DNA of 8,815 nucleotides from an uncultured Erysipelotrichaceae bacterium (lineage in GTDB: Bacteria; Bacillota_I; Bacilli_A; RF39; UBA660), in assembly GCA_902803795.1 (NCBI GenBank), contig CADCRC010000145.1:1-8815 (forward strand). Reading direction: 5' to 3'. How positions within the stretch are numbered: position 1 is the first letter of the stretch; the number at the start of each line of letters is the position of its first letter. Of the stretch, positions 1 through 6,213 are shown piece by piece. Both the position numbers and the translations under genes were made by a program. Below the pieces are notes generated by a model that saw only the letters and a list, made by a program, of their open reading frames with translations, made no database searches and was not told the DNA's origin.

Positions 1-1062
1 GTTTATAAAACATTAGATTATAATTTAGTTCAAGAATTACAGAGAATGCCTGCTAGAAAGATTAGTGTAACATTTAAAGTTACTGCTAGAGGAGGAAGAC
101 CTTTCGAAATAGAGGTTAGTGATTTAAAACATAATTTAAAAATAACTGGTCCTGTTGTTGAACTTGCTAAAAGTGCACCTCTTACTATGCAAAATATTAG
201 AGAACATATAGAAAAACTTGGTGATACTCCATTTGTTTCTAATTCTACATTAGTTGATATGGATGTTAATATATTTGTACCTGTTAGTGTAATTAATGAT
301 TTAAGAAGAACTCTTATGAGTAATTTAATGCAACTTCGTATGAATGAAAGAAAAGATGCACCTATAAATAATAATATTAGTTTAGATCCTATTGATAAAA
401 AATCTGATCCTGGTATTACTGCTAGATGTGAAAATAGAGATCAGTTAGAGCAATTAATAAAATTAAAACTAAATAGAATATATGTGTCTAATTCTAAGAT
501 AATGCAGGAATATGGTAATACTCATCATAATATCTATTATGTTCCTACTAGGAATTCTTTACATCCTGATAGAGAACTTAATTCTAGAAATATAGTTGGT
601 GAGTTGTATGATTATACTATTCATGATTTTATGGGTGGAGATTATTTTTTAAATGTATTTAATGTTTATACTTTATATTATTTATTATATTATGGACTTG
701 ATTTTGTTACGTTGTCTTGTGAGTTAACTTTTGATGAGCAAGTAAATTTAGTTAATAATTATATAAAGATATTTAATAGAATACCACCTGTTGAAATAGT
801 TTGTTATGGATATATAGAGAATATGGTAATTAAGGGTAATATATTAAATTTAGATGAAAGAAATTGGAATTATAAATTAAAAGATTCTAATGATAATTAT
901 TATAAAGTATATTATGATGGTGTAAATACTCATGTTTATTCTAAAAATAAAGTTAATTATGATAAAGTTAAATTAGATGAAATAAAGAAATTTGTAAATA
1001 TTAGATATGATTTTATAGATGAAGATGAGAAAACAATAAAAAATATTATAGAATCATTTTAG
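1..1062 (+). CDS. U32 family peptidase-like protein with DUF3656-type domain (5' truncated)
   Basis: The frame is open from base 1 (it begins VYKTLDYNLVQ), so the ATG at 46 is internal and the true start lies upstream of the window. 353 residues are visible. Residues 16-115 (ARKISVTFKVTARGGRPFEI, then SAPLT, LGDTPF, FVPVSVINDLRR) match the DUF3656 domain found after the U32 domain in large clostridial U32 proteins and in E. coli RlhA. Residues 140-353 look like the C-terminal domain of the long clostridial form: a 'DQLEQLI' start, 'FLNVFNVYTLYYLLYYGLDF', 'VTLSCELTFDEQ' and 'VCYGYIENMV'. RlhA works in hydroxylation of 23S rRNA C2501; that role here is inference, because the U32 catalytic or cofactor domain is outside the window. 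The usual Cys after the 'YGR-pLM' motif seems absent (IENMVIKGNI). It heads a co-directional cluster: its stop overlaps the AGGAGG of the next gene and trmL follows. Confidence 0.85.
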   Translation, partial: VYKTLDYNLVQELQRMPARKISVTFKVTARGGRPFEIEVSDLKHNLKITGPVVELAKSAPLTMQNIREHIEKLGDTPFVSNSTLVDMDVNIFVPVSVINDLRRTLMSNLMQLRMNERKDAPINNNISLDPIDKKSDPGITARCENRDQLEQLIKLKLNRIYVSNSKIMQEYGNTHHNIYYVPTRNSLHPDRELNSRNIVGELYDYTIHDFMGGDYFLNVFNVYTLYYLLYYGLDFVTLSCELTFDEQVNLVNNYIKIFNRIPPVEIVCYGYIENMVIKGNILNLDERNWNYKLKDSNDNYYKVYYDGVNTHVYSKNKVNYDKVKLDEIKKFVNIRYDFIDEDEKTIKNIIESF

Positions 1063-1071
1063 GAGGTAAAT

Positions 1072-1599
1072 ATGTTTAAAAATAAAAATAGGAAAGTTAA
1101 GCCTGTTAATTATCTAATACTAATTGTAATATGTGCGGTTGTTATTGGAATTGTAGTATATTTATGTAGTTGGTATAAATTATTTGATAATGAGAAAAAG
1201 AAGATTCCTGTTATTAGAGATAGTTTGTTTGAGATAAGTGGTGATGAAATAGATCATTATATTATGGATAATCCTACTTGTGTTTTATATATGTGTGTTT
1301 CATCAACTAATAATTGTAGGAGTTATGAAAAAGATTTTGTTAAATTAATAAATAGTAATAATTTAAAGGGTTATATTGTTTATGTTAATTTATCTAATGT
1401 TGATTCTATTAAATTTATTGATGATTTTAATAATAAATATGCTTTGAAGAAGAAAATAAATTATAATTATCCTACTTTAGTTATGATTGAAGATGGAAAA
1501 ATAGATAATTTTATACAATCTAGTAAAGATAATAATATTAGTATGAGTGATACTAAAAAATTTTTAGAATTAAATGGTATAGGTGAGGAAGTTGAATAA
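1072..1599 (+). CDS. membrane-anchored thioredoxin-like protein
   Basis: The protein has 175 residues: a basic N-terminus, one membrane helix at about residues 13-35, then an extracytoplasmic domain. The domain has thioredoxin-like features: 'TCVLYMCVSSTNNCRSYEKD' at 69-88 (beta strand followed by an active-site-like loop), 'YIVYVNLSNVD' at 101-111, and 'YNYPTLVMIEDGKIDNF' at 131-147, where P134 sits at the cis-Pro position. The canonical WCxxC is missing; C75 and C82 are seven residues apart and C70 lies before them. It could be a redox protein with altered cysteines or a non-catalytic thioredoxin fold; similar small anchored proteins occur in gut Firmicutes, but I cannot name the family with certainty. 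The start is supported by a perfect AGGAGGT at 1061-1067, which overlaps the U32 stop codon. Its 3' end overlaps trmL by 8 bases, so the genes are translationally coupled. Confidence 0.75.
   Translation: MFKNKNRKVKPVNYLILIVICAVVIGIVVYLCSWYKLFDNEKKKIPVIRDSLFEISGDEIDHYIMDNPTCVLYMCVSSTNNCRSYEKDFVKLINSNNLKGYIVYVNLSNVDSIKFIDDFNNKYALKKKINYNYPTLVMIEDGKIDNFIQSSKDNNISMSDTKKFLELNGIGEEVE
1581..1594 (+). promoter_or_regulatory. trmL: ribosome binding site and TTG start of trmL
   Basis: AGGTGA at 1581-1586 is followed after five bases by TTG at 1592. AGGTGA is the site used by most genes in this window, at 3-6 bases from the start. The in-frame GTG at 1583 lies inside this site and has no upstream ribosome binding site of its own. 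The TTG start gives MNNIVLYEPEIPQNTGN, the usual N-terminus of TrmL. Confidence 0.7.
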
Positions 1600-2104
1600 T
1601 ATTGTTTTATATGAACCAGAGATACCTCAAAATACTGGTAATATAATGAGAACTTGTGTTGCGACTAATTCTGTGTTGCATCTTATTGAACCTTTAGGAT
1701 TTAGATTGGATGAGAAGTCACTTGTTAGATCTGGTGTTAATTATATTGATAAATTAAAATATTATGTTTATGATGATTGGAATGATTTTTTAGAGAAGAA
1801 TAAAGAAGGTGTGTTTTATTATTTTACTAGATATGGTCATAAACCTCATTCTAGTTTTGATTATTCTAATAAAGAAAATAAAAAATTATATTTTATATTT
1901 GGTAAGGAGTCAACTGGTATACCAAAGGAAATATTAAAAAAAGATTTAGAGCATTGTATGAGAATACCTATGAGTGATAATGTTAGAGCTCTTAATGTTT
2001 CTAATAGTGTTGCGATAGTAATATATGAGGTATTAAGACAACAAAATTATAATGGTTTATTATTTGATGAACCTCATAAAAGTAAAGATTTTCTTGAGAG
2101 TTAG
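1592..2104 (+). CDS. trmL: tRNA (cytidine/uridine-34-2'-O)-methyltransferase, SPOUT family
   Basis: This is TrmL, a cytoplasmic SPOUT (trefoil-knot) enzyme that uses S-adenosylmethionine to 2'-O-methylate the wobble nucleotide 34 of certain leucine tRNAs. From the TTG at 1592 the protein has 170 residues, close to the usual 150-165. The N-terminal signature is 'IVLYEPEIPQNTGNIMRTC'. The knot motifs are 'LYFIFGKESTGIP' (about 99-111) and 'MRIPMSDNVRALNVSNSVAI' (about 123-142), which form the cofactor pocket. 'HLIEPLGFRLDEK' and 'RSGVNYID' are also typical. The last 15 or so residues after 'YEVLRQQNY' are a short non-conserved tail. It overlaps the thioredoxin-like gene by 8 bases and ends in a hairpin terminator, so it is the last gene of the operon. 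Function is assigned from family; confidence is high. Confidence 0.95.
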   Translation: MNNIVLYEPEIPQNTGNIMRTCVATNSVLHLIEPLGFRLDEKSLVRSGVNYIDKLKYYVYDDWNDFLEKNKEGVFYYFTRYGHKPHSSFDYSNKENKKLYFIFGKESTGIPKEILKKDLEHCMRIPMSDNVRALNVSNSVAIVIYEVLRQQNYNGLLFDEPHKSKDFLES

Positions 2105-2129
2105 ACTATTATGATGATAGTCTTTTTTT
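2103..2129 (+). terminator. rho-independent terminator after trmL
   Basis: A 6-7 bp stem (GACTAT at 2104-2109 pairing with ATAGTC at 2117-2122, plus A2103-T2123) has a 7-base loop and is followed by a run of seven T at 2123-2129. The stem begins within the trmL stop codon. It ends the U32 / thioredoxin-like / trmL operon. Confidence 0.85.
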
Positions 2130-2134
2130 ATATA

Positions 2135-2163
2135 TTGAATAAAATAATTTTTTATTATATTAT
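2135..2163 (+). promoter_or_regulatory. candidate promoter of yutD
   Basis: TTGAAT (2135-2140) resembles a -35 box. It is followed at 17 bases by TATTAT (2158-2163), or at 15 bases by TATATT (2156-2161), as a -10 box. The predicted transcript start, about 2168-2170, lies at the ribosome binding site AGAGGTGA (2169-2176), so the leader would be very short. In such AT-rich DNA chance matches are common. Confidence 0.45.
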
Positions 2164-2182
2164 TATTAAGAGGTGATGTGTT

Positions 2183-2467
2183 ATGATAGAAGTTGGAGAT
2201 AATAAATATGAAATTGTAGAAAATGTTAATAATTGTTTTAATGAAGAAATATTTAAAGAATTATATACTGATTATTTTGGACCTTTTGATTATATATTTG
2301 GGGATTTTTCTTATGGTAAAGTTAGATTAAAAGGATTTAATGATTCTAATAGTAGAAGAGTTAAAAGTATTAATGATATTAAAAGAATAGATGATTATAA
2401 AAAGAATTTTTGTAGTGTTGGTGCAGATACATATTTATTAAAGAAAATTAAAGATGAAAAAAAATAA
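2183..2467 (+). CDS. yutD: YutD family protein (DUF1027)
   Basis: This 94-residue protein matches the YutD family, a small cytoplasmic protein conserved in Bacilli whose biochemical role is not established. Visible family features are the start 'MIEVGDNKYEIVEN', the central 'DYIFGDFSYGKVRLKGF' (residues 36-52; the family pattern is DYI-GD-YGqLRLkGF), and a C-terminal 'DYKKNFCSVGADTYLLKKI' (71-89). The length is near that of the B. subtilis family member. The start is set by AGAGGTGA six bases before the ATG. It has its own upstream promoter candidate and stands alone between the trmL terminator and a convergent PASTA gene whose coding end is only 19 bases away. Confidence 0.88.
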   Translation: MIEVGDNKYEIVENVNNCFNEEIFKELYTDYFGPFDYIFGDFSYGKVRLKGFNDSNSRRVKSINDIKRIDDYKKNFCSVGADTYLLKKIKDEKK

Positions 2468-2491
2468 AATGTTTTTCTTGAACATTTTATT
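2457..2491 (-). terminator. shared hairpin terminator between convergent genes
   Basis: An 11-bp perfect inverted repeat (AATAAAATGTT at 2463-2473, AACATTTTATT at 2481-2491) encloses a 7-base loop. On the minus strand the stem is followed by a run of six T (complement of A2457-A2462), giving a proper intrinsic terminator for the PASTA gene. On the plus strand no T-run follows, but the same hairpin may still stop yutD transcription. Both stop codons, 2465-2467 and the complement of 2487-2489, lie in the stem. Confidence 0.8.
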
Positions 2492-4244
2492 CTACTATAG
2501 TTATTTTGCAATTATCTTTTGATATTGAACAAATTTGTCCTCTTGATGTTGAACCATTTGGACAATTTTTTACTATTGTGAAATTATAATTATGGTTTGG
2601 ATTTAGTTGATTTATCATTGATATTGTTTCTTGTGCGTTGTCTCCTGCTTGCATGTTTAAATCATCTGGATCTATACATGTAGTTGTTTTTTCTTCTTCT
2701 TGTTTTTCTTCTTTTTTATCTTCTTGTTTTTCTTCTTTATTTTCTTCTTTTGTTGTGTTGTTTTCTTTTGGTGTATCATTTTCTTTTTGTGTGTTATTGC
2801 TATTTGCTTGGTTATTGCTTGTTGTATTTTTTGTTTCTTTTTTTTCTTGAGAAATTCCTGTTGATATTTTTAATGTTATTGTTGTATCTTTTTTAATTGT
2901 TGAATTTGCTTTAATAGATTGACTTATTACATAGTTTTTATCATATCTTGATGATGTAGAATATGTAAATGTATATTTTAAATTTAAATTGTCTAATTTT
3001 TTTGTTGCTTCATCTTTAGATAAACCTATTAAGTTTGGCATTTCTATTTTGTTTCCTATAGAAACATATACAGTTATTTGATTGTCTGGATCTATTGTTG
3101 TATTTATATCTTGGGAGTATTTTATTATATCTCCTTCTTTTGTATTATCATCATATGTATATTCTATATTATATTTTATATTATTTTTATCTGCCCAATT
3201 TGTAAAACTATTTAGAGAATCTTGTTTTTTAAGTTTTATTTGTCCTTTTGATACAACTAGATTGATTGTTGAGTTTTCTTCTATAATGTCATCTTTGTTT
3301 TTATCTGATGAGATGATATAACCCTTTTTTATATCTTTAGAATATGATGAAGTAAATACTATTTTAATATTGTTTTTTGTAGACCATGGTATTATTTTAT
3401 TTAATTGTTTATTTTTTAATTCTATTACTTTTATACTTTTTCCTTTACTTAGAGTTACTTTTAATTTATCTTTTATTATTGTGTTTTTTTCTATACTTTG
3501 TTTTATTACATGATCTTTTTCTATGCTGTTTGAAAAATCATATTCTAATTCATAATCTATATTGTTTTTCTTTAGATAGAATAATAAATCTATATAGTTT
3601 ATGTTTGTTAGATCTTTTAGTTTTACTTCTTTTTGATCTTTTATTTTAGAAAAAGTAAATTTTATTTCTTCATTTCTTTTTAATATACCTATTTTAGATT
3701 GTTCTAATAGAGTTTCTTGTGTTAAATCATTTTCATCTTCTATATATTCTATTTGTATATTTGATAATTTATTGTTGTTTATATATTCTTGGACATCTGT
3801 ATCTTTTTTTCCTGTTAAATCAGGTATATTTATTTCTTTATATGGTGAAGGTCCTTGACTTACAGAGAATGATATTTGATTTTTATTTTTATTGTAAGTT
3901 TGATATATAATTTTATATTTATCTATTAAGTCTGAATATTCATAATCTTGATTTATTTGTATGTTGTTTTTTTGAGCATATTCGAGTAGCTCAATTACTT
4001 TTTTATTTGTAAAGTCTTTTATTTTTATATTATTTGTATTATTATAGTTTAGAATTATTATTAATATTATTATTAATATTTTAGATATATTTATTTGTAT
4101 TTTGTTTGATGTTAATAAAAGTATTGATATTATTAGTAGTAATATATTTATATATATGTTTTGTGTAAATATTATATTTAATATGTTTATAATTATTAAT
4201 ATTATAGATAATAATATTGAAATTATTTTATTTATTTTTTCCAT
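2487..4244 (-). CDS. kinase-less multi-PASTA membrane protein with cysteine-containing C-terminus
   Basis: The protein has 585 residues. Residues 5-67 form two or three Ile-rich membrane helices (about 7-27, 29-45, 53-67). They are followed by about six PASTA-type repeats of 60-67 residues, near 72-131, 138-200, 207-268, 271-334, 336-397 and 399-463. Two keep the family opening ('NIPDLTG' at 139-145, 'EMPNLIG' at 401-407); the others are divergent but keep the 'YDxxxxxGxVIxQS' core and the '(V/I)S-G' ending. PASTA repeats bind peptidoglycan or beta-lactam-like ligands in PrkC/Stk kinases and penicillin-binding proteins; no kinase or transpeptidase domain is present here. A Lys/Glu/Asn/Thr-rich linker (464-522) leads to a PASTA-like terminal segment (about 531-585) with Cys at 523, 561, 572 and 579. 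The minus-strand start is set by AGAGGTGA three bases upstream. A wall-sensing or wall-binding role is inferred. Confidence 0.82.
   Translation of the reverse strand: MEKINKIISILLSIILIIINILNIIFTQNIYINILLLIISILLLTSNKIQINISKILIIILIIILNYNNTNNIKIKDFTNKKVIELLEYAQKNNIQINQDYEYSDLIDKYKIIYQTYNKNKNQISFSVSQGPSPYKEINIPDLTGKKDTDVQEYINNNKLSNIQIEYIEDENDLTQETLLEQSKIGILKRNEEIKFTFSKIKDQKEVKLKDLTNINYIDLLFYLKKNNIDYELEYDFSNSIEKDHVIKQSIEKNTIIKDKLKVTLSKGKSIKVIELKNKQLNKIIPWSTKNNIKIVFTSSYSKDIKKGYIISSDKNKDDIIEENSTINLVVSKGQIKLKKQDSLNSFTNWADKNNIKYNIEYTYDDNTKEGDIIKYSQDINTTIDPDNQITVYVSIGNKIEMPNLIGLSKDEATKKLDNLNLKYTFTYSTSSRYDKNYVISQSIKANSTIKKDTTITLKISTGISQEKKETKNTTSNNQANSNNTQKENDTPKENNTTKEENKEEKQEDKKEEKQEEEKTTTCIDPDDLNMQAGDNAQETISMINQLNPNHNYNFTIVKNCPNGSTSRGQICSISKDNCKITIVE
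2695..2738. repeat. 24-base tandem repeat encoding the Glu/Lys linker
   Basis: The 20-base unit TCTTCTTGTTTTTCTTCTTT occurs at 2695-2714 and 2719-2738, a 24-base period. On the minus strand it encodes an eight-residue repeat (KEEKQEDK then KEEKQEEE) in the linker of the PASTA protein. It is probably a slippage-prone region whose copy number may vary between strains. Confidence 0.75.
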
Positions 4245-4262
4245 ATTTCACCTCTTAATAAT

Positions 4263-4268
4263 ATTATA
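4263..4268 (-). promoter_or_regulatory. candidate -10 box of the PASTA gene
   Basis: The minus strand reads TATAAT here, 19 bases before the ATG. No clear -35 box is seen 16-18 bases further upstream (TAAAAA). As with yutD, transcription would begin about at the ribosome binding site. The stretch TATTATTAAGAGGTGA around the ribosome site is identical to the one before yutD. Confidence 0.4.
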
Positions 4269-4301
4269 ATATAGAGAGGGTATTTTTTTAAAATATTATT
4301 A

Positions 4302-4307
4302 TATAAT
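4302..4307 (+). promoter_or_regulatory. candidate -10 box of the transglutaminase-like gene
   Basis: TATAAT sits directly before an ATG at 4308 in the short divergent region. A transcript starting about seven bases downstream would exclude that ATG and would begin upstream of AAGGTGG (4324-4330) and the ATG at 4335. No convincing -35 box is visible. Confidence 0.4.
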
Positions 4308-4334
4308 ATGTGTAAAGTATACAAAGGTGGTTTT

Positions 4335-4925
4335 ATGATAAATAGTCCTGAAGAGTTGTTTAAATATATGAAGAATAATATTAAATTTGGATTTTATTCT
4401 AGTTATGATAAAGGTATTCATATTAGGAATAAAGAAGATAAGATATATAATAAAAGAAGAGATTATGAATATTTAAAATTAATTTTTTCTTCATATTCTC
4501 TTCAATCTCCTGATATGCTAGATATAAATATGTGTGGTGCTTGTTTTGATCAGGTTGAATATTCTAAAAGATGGTTTTTAAAACATGGATATAAAATATA
4601 TACTTATTATATTAATTGTCATAATCATGCATTTTTAATATATAAAGAAGGTAATAAATATTGTTTGTTTGATACTACAATTGATAAAATAGATAGGATT
4701 ATTAAAAGAGATAGTTTAAATAGTATTAAAAAATATGTTAAAGATTTACAAATGTCTTTGGGTAACTATGATAAGTTTATGATATTTAGATATTATGATT
4801 TAAAATATGGCTCTGATTTGTTAGAAATTATATATCAAATTACTAAAGATAGAAAATATGTAAATCAAGTTAAATTAGATATAAAAAAGGAATTGGAATA
4901 TAAATATAAATTACTTGATATTTAG
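4335..4925 (+). CDS. transglutaminase-like cysteine protein
   Basis: This 196-residue, probably cytoplasmic protein has no signal peptide or membrane helix. It has the ordered Cys-His-Asp arrangement of the transglutaminase/papain-like fold: 'MCGACFDQVEYSKRW' with C70 at the start of a helix, 'HNHAFLIY' with H98 on a strand, and 'YCLFDTT' with D113. The spacing (28 and 15 residues) is compatible with bacterial transglutaminase-like hydrolases. Its substrate is not predictable; it could be a protease, amidase or acyltransferase. The start at 4335 is chosen because AAGGTGG lies four bases upstream; the in-frame ATG at 4308 has no ribosome site and overlaps the -10 box. The gene is divergent from the PASTA gene. 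No terminator is visible before the beta-helix gene, so read-through into that pair is possible. Confidence 0.65.
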   Translation: MINSPEELFKYMKNNIKFGFYSSYDKGIHIRNKEDKIYNKRRDYEYLKLIFSSYSLQSPDMLDINMCGACFDQVEYSKRWFLKHGYKIYTYYINCHNHAFLIYKEGNKYCLFDTTIDKIDRIIKRDSLNSIKKYVKDLQMSLGNYDKFMIFRYYDLKYGSDLLEIIYQITKDRKYVNQVKLDIKKELEYKYKLLDI

Positions 4926-4970
4926 TTTACACTTTTTTACTAGTTAATTAGTTATAATATTAATAATGGG

Positions 4971-4979
4971 TGTTATAAT
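4971..4979 (+). promoter_or_regulatory. candidate extended -10 promoter of the beta-helix / sortase-like pair
   Basis: TGTTATAAT matches the extended -10 consensus TGnTATAAT and lies 22 bases before the ATG at 5002. A second TATAAT occurs at 4953-4958. No good -35 box at the right distance is seen for either (TTTACA at 4926-4931 is 21 bases from the first TATAAT). Confidence 0.5.
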
Positions 4980-5001
4980 TAAGATAGTAGAGGTGAATCT
5001 T

Positions 5002-6204
5002 ATGAAATATAGGTATGTATTTATTGTTTTTTTGATTGTTTTTATGAGCATGTTTATTTTTAAAGATACTTTTAGTCAAATATATACATATAATGTTTGT
5101 AAGGATAATTGTGATTATAAAGATATTAATACTGTAATTGATATATTAAATAATGATTCTACTATTGGTGATAAGACTGTTATTATTAATTTAGATAATG
5201 GTGATTTTAATTATGTAAGTGAACTTGTAAATTATCCTATGAATTTGATAATAAATGGTAATAATAGTACTAATGTTAATTTATTAAAAGATTTTAATTT
5301 TAATAATAATTTAACTATTAATAATATTGATTTTAATACTAGTTTATATAAATTTAATTTTGGTAATGGTAATATTATATTAAATGATGTTACGTTTAGA
5401 AATATTGTTGGAAATAAAGATAATAGTTTTGTTAGTATTAGTAATTCTACTGTTAGATTTAATAATGTATCTATAGGTAAGAGTGATTATAAGAATGGAT
5501 TATATTTTTATAATTGTTCTAATGTTATTATGAATGATGTTGTTTGTAATGATAATAATGTTGATGTTTTAAATGATGTTGGTTATTGTGATATTGATAT
5601 TAATTTATCTAGTTTTAAGAATAATAATATTATTGTTAGAAATAATGATACATCTATTAAGTCTAATACTTCTATGAATAAAGATTGTATAAAGACTGCG
5701 AATACAAGTAGTTTATATATAGAATCTTCTATTTTAAATAATATTGAATTACATGGTTTATTGGATAATTATCCAGTTTCTTATATTCCTTATTCAAATA
5801 CTTGGGTTAAATCTATTAATGAGAGTATATTAGAAGATAATTCTTTTATATTAGTTGATAAAATAATTAAGGAGAATATAGAATTATCTTTGAGTTCTAG
5901 TAGAAGTTTATCTAGTATATTAGATAATGTTTCTTCTATTAATTGGAATACTGATAGTAATATAGTTAAAGTTTCTGATAGTTCTATTTTACCTTTAAAA
6001 AAGGGTAGATGTAAGATTATTGGGGTTGATAATAATTATATTTATGAAATAAATGTTAAAGTTGTTGATCAAAAAGTTAATTTAAGTGTTTTATTTTATG
6101 TTTTATTTGGTATAATATTTATATCTTTTGTAACTGGATTGTTTGTTAATAGATATGAGAAAAAAAATCCTAAAATAGTTTATTATGTTGAAGATAAAAT
6201 ATAG
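5002..6204 (+). CDS. membrane-anchored beta-helix surface protein with Big2-like domain
   Basis: The protein has 400 residues. Residues 4-20 are a hydrophobic N-terminal signal or anchor. Residues 33-37 hold a Cys pair (CKDNC). Residues 58-260 are Asn-rich, with many short 'I-I-N-N-x-F/V-x-N' strands such as 'LIINGNNSTNV', 'NLTINNIDFNTS', 'NIILNDVTFRN' and 'VRFNNVSIG', the pattern of a right-handed parallel beta-helix (pectate-lyase-like fold). Residues 293-356 resemble a bacterial Ig-like Big2 domain ('INWNTDSNIVKVSDSSIL', 'PLKKGRCKIIGVDNN'). A C-terminal membrane helix (361-382) is followed by a basic, 18-residue tail. No LPxTG- or NPxTx-type sorting motif precedes the helix. The start at 5002 has AGGTGA five bases upstream; the ATG at 4966 lies before the promoter candidate's start. 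The stop overlaps the ribosome site of the sortase-like gene. It is a likely adhesin or surface-structure component; the exact role is unknown. Confidence 0.72.
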   Translation: MKYRYVFIVFLIVFMSMFIFKDTFSQIYTYNVCKDNCDYKDINTVIDILNNDSTIGDKTVIINLDNGDFNYVSELVNYPMNLIINGNNSTNVNLLKDFNFNNNLTINNIDFNTSLYKFNFGNGNIILNDVTFRNIVGNKDNSFVSISNSTVRFNNVSIGKSDYKNGLYFYNCSNVIMNDVVCNDNNVDVLNDVGYCDIDINLSSFKNNNIIVRNNDTSIKSNTSMNKDCIKTANTSSLYIESSILNNIELHGLLDNYPVSYIPYSNTWVKSINESILEDNSFILVDKIIKENIELSLSSSRSLSSILDNVSSINWNTDSNIVKVSDSSILPLKKGRCKIIGVDNNYIYEINVKVVDQKVNLSVLFYVLFGIIFISFVTGLFVNRYEKKNPKIVYYVEDKI

Positions 6205-6213
6205 AGGTGAAAT

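Noticed and set aside
46..48. ATG at 46 as the start of the U32 gene
   Set aside because: The frame is open to base 1, no ribosome site precedes 46, and the DUF3656-type domain is normally internal to a longer protein.
2638..3910. Five plus-strand open frames of 63-87 codons rich in Phe, Leu and Ser
   Set aside because: They lie antisense inside the PASTA gene, have no ribosome sites, and their composition is what the complement of Lys/Glu/Asn/Ile codons gives.
4020..4100. AT-rich near-repeats (TATTATTAATATT) as a possible origin or repeat array
   Set aside because: They are the complement of Ile/Asn-rich codons of the membrane helix at the start of the PASTA protein and are explained by coding.
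4308..4334. Upstream ATG at 4308 for the transglutaminase-like gene
   Set aside because: It adjoins the -10 box and lacks a ribosome site, while 4335 has AAGGTGG four bases upstream.
4966..5001. Upstream ATG at 4966 for the beta-helix gene
   Set aside because: It has no ribosome site and would precede a -10-like box; 5002 has AGGTGA and begins a clean signal sequence.
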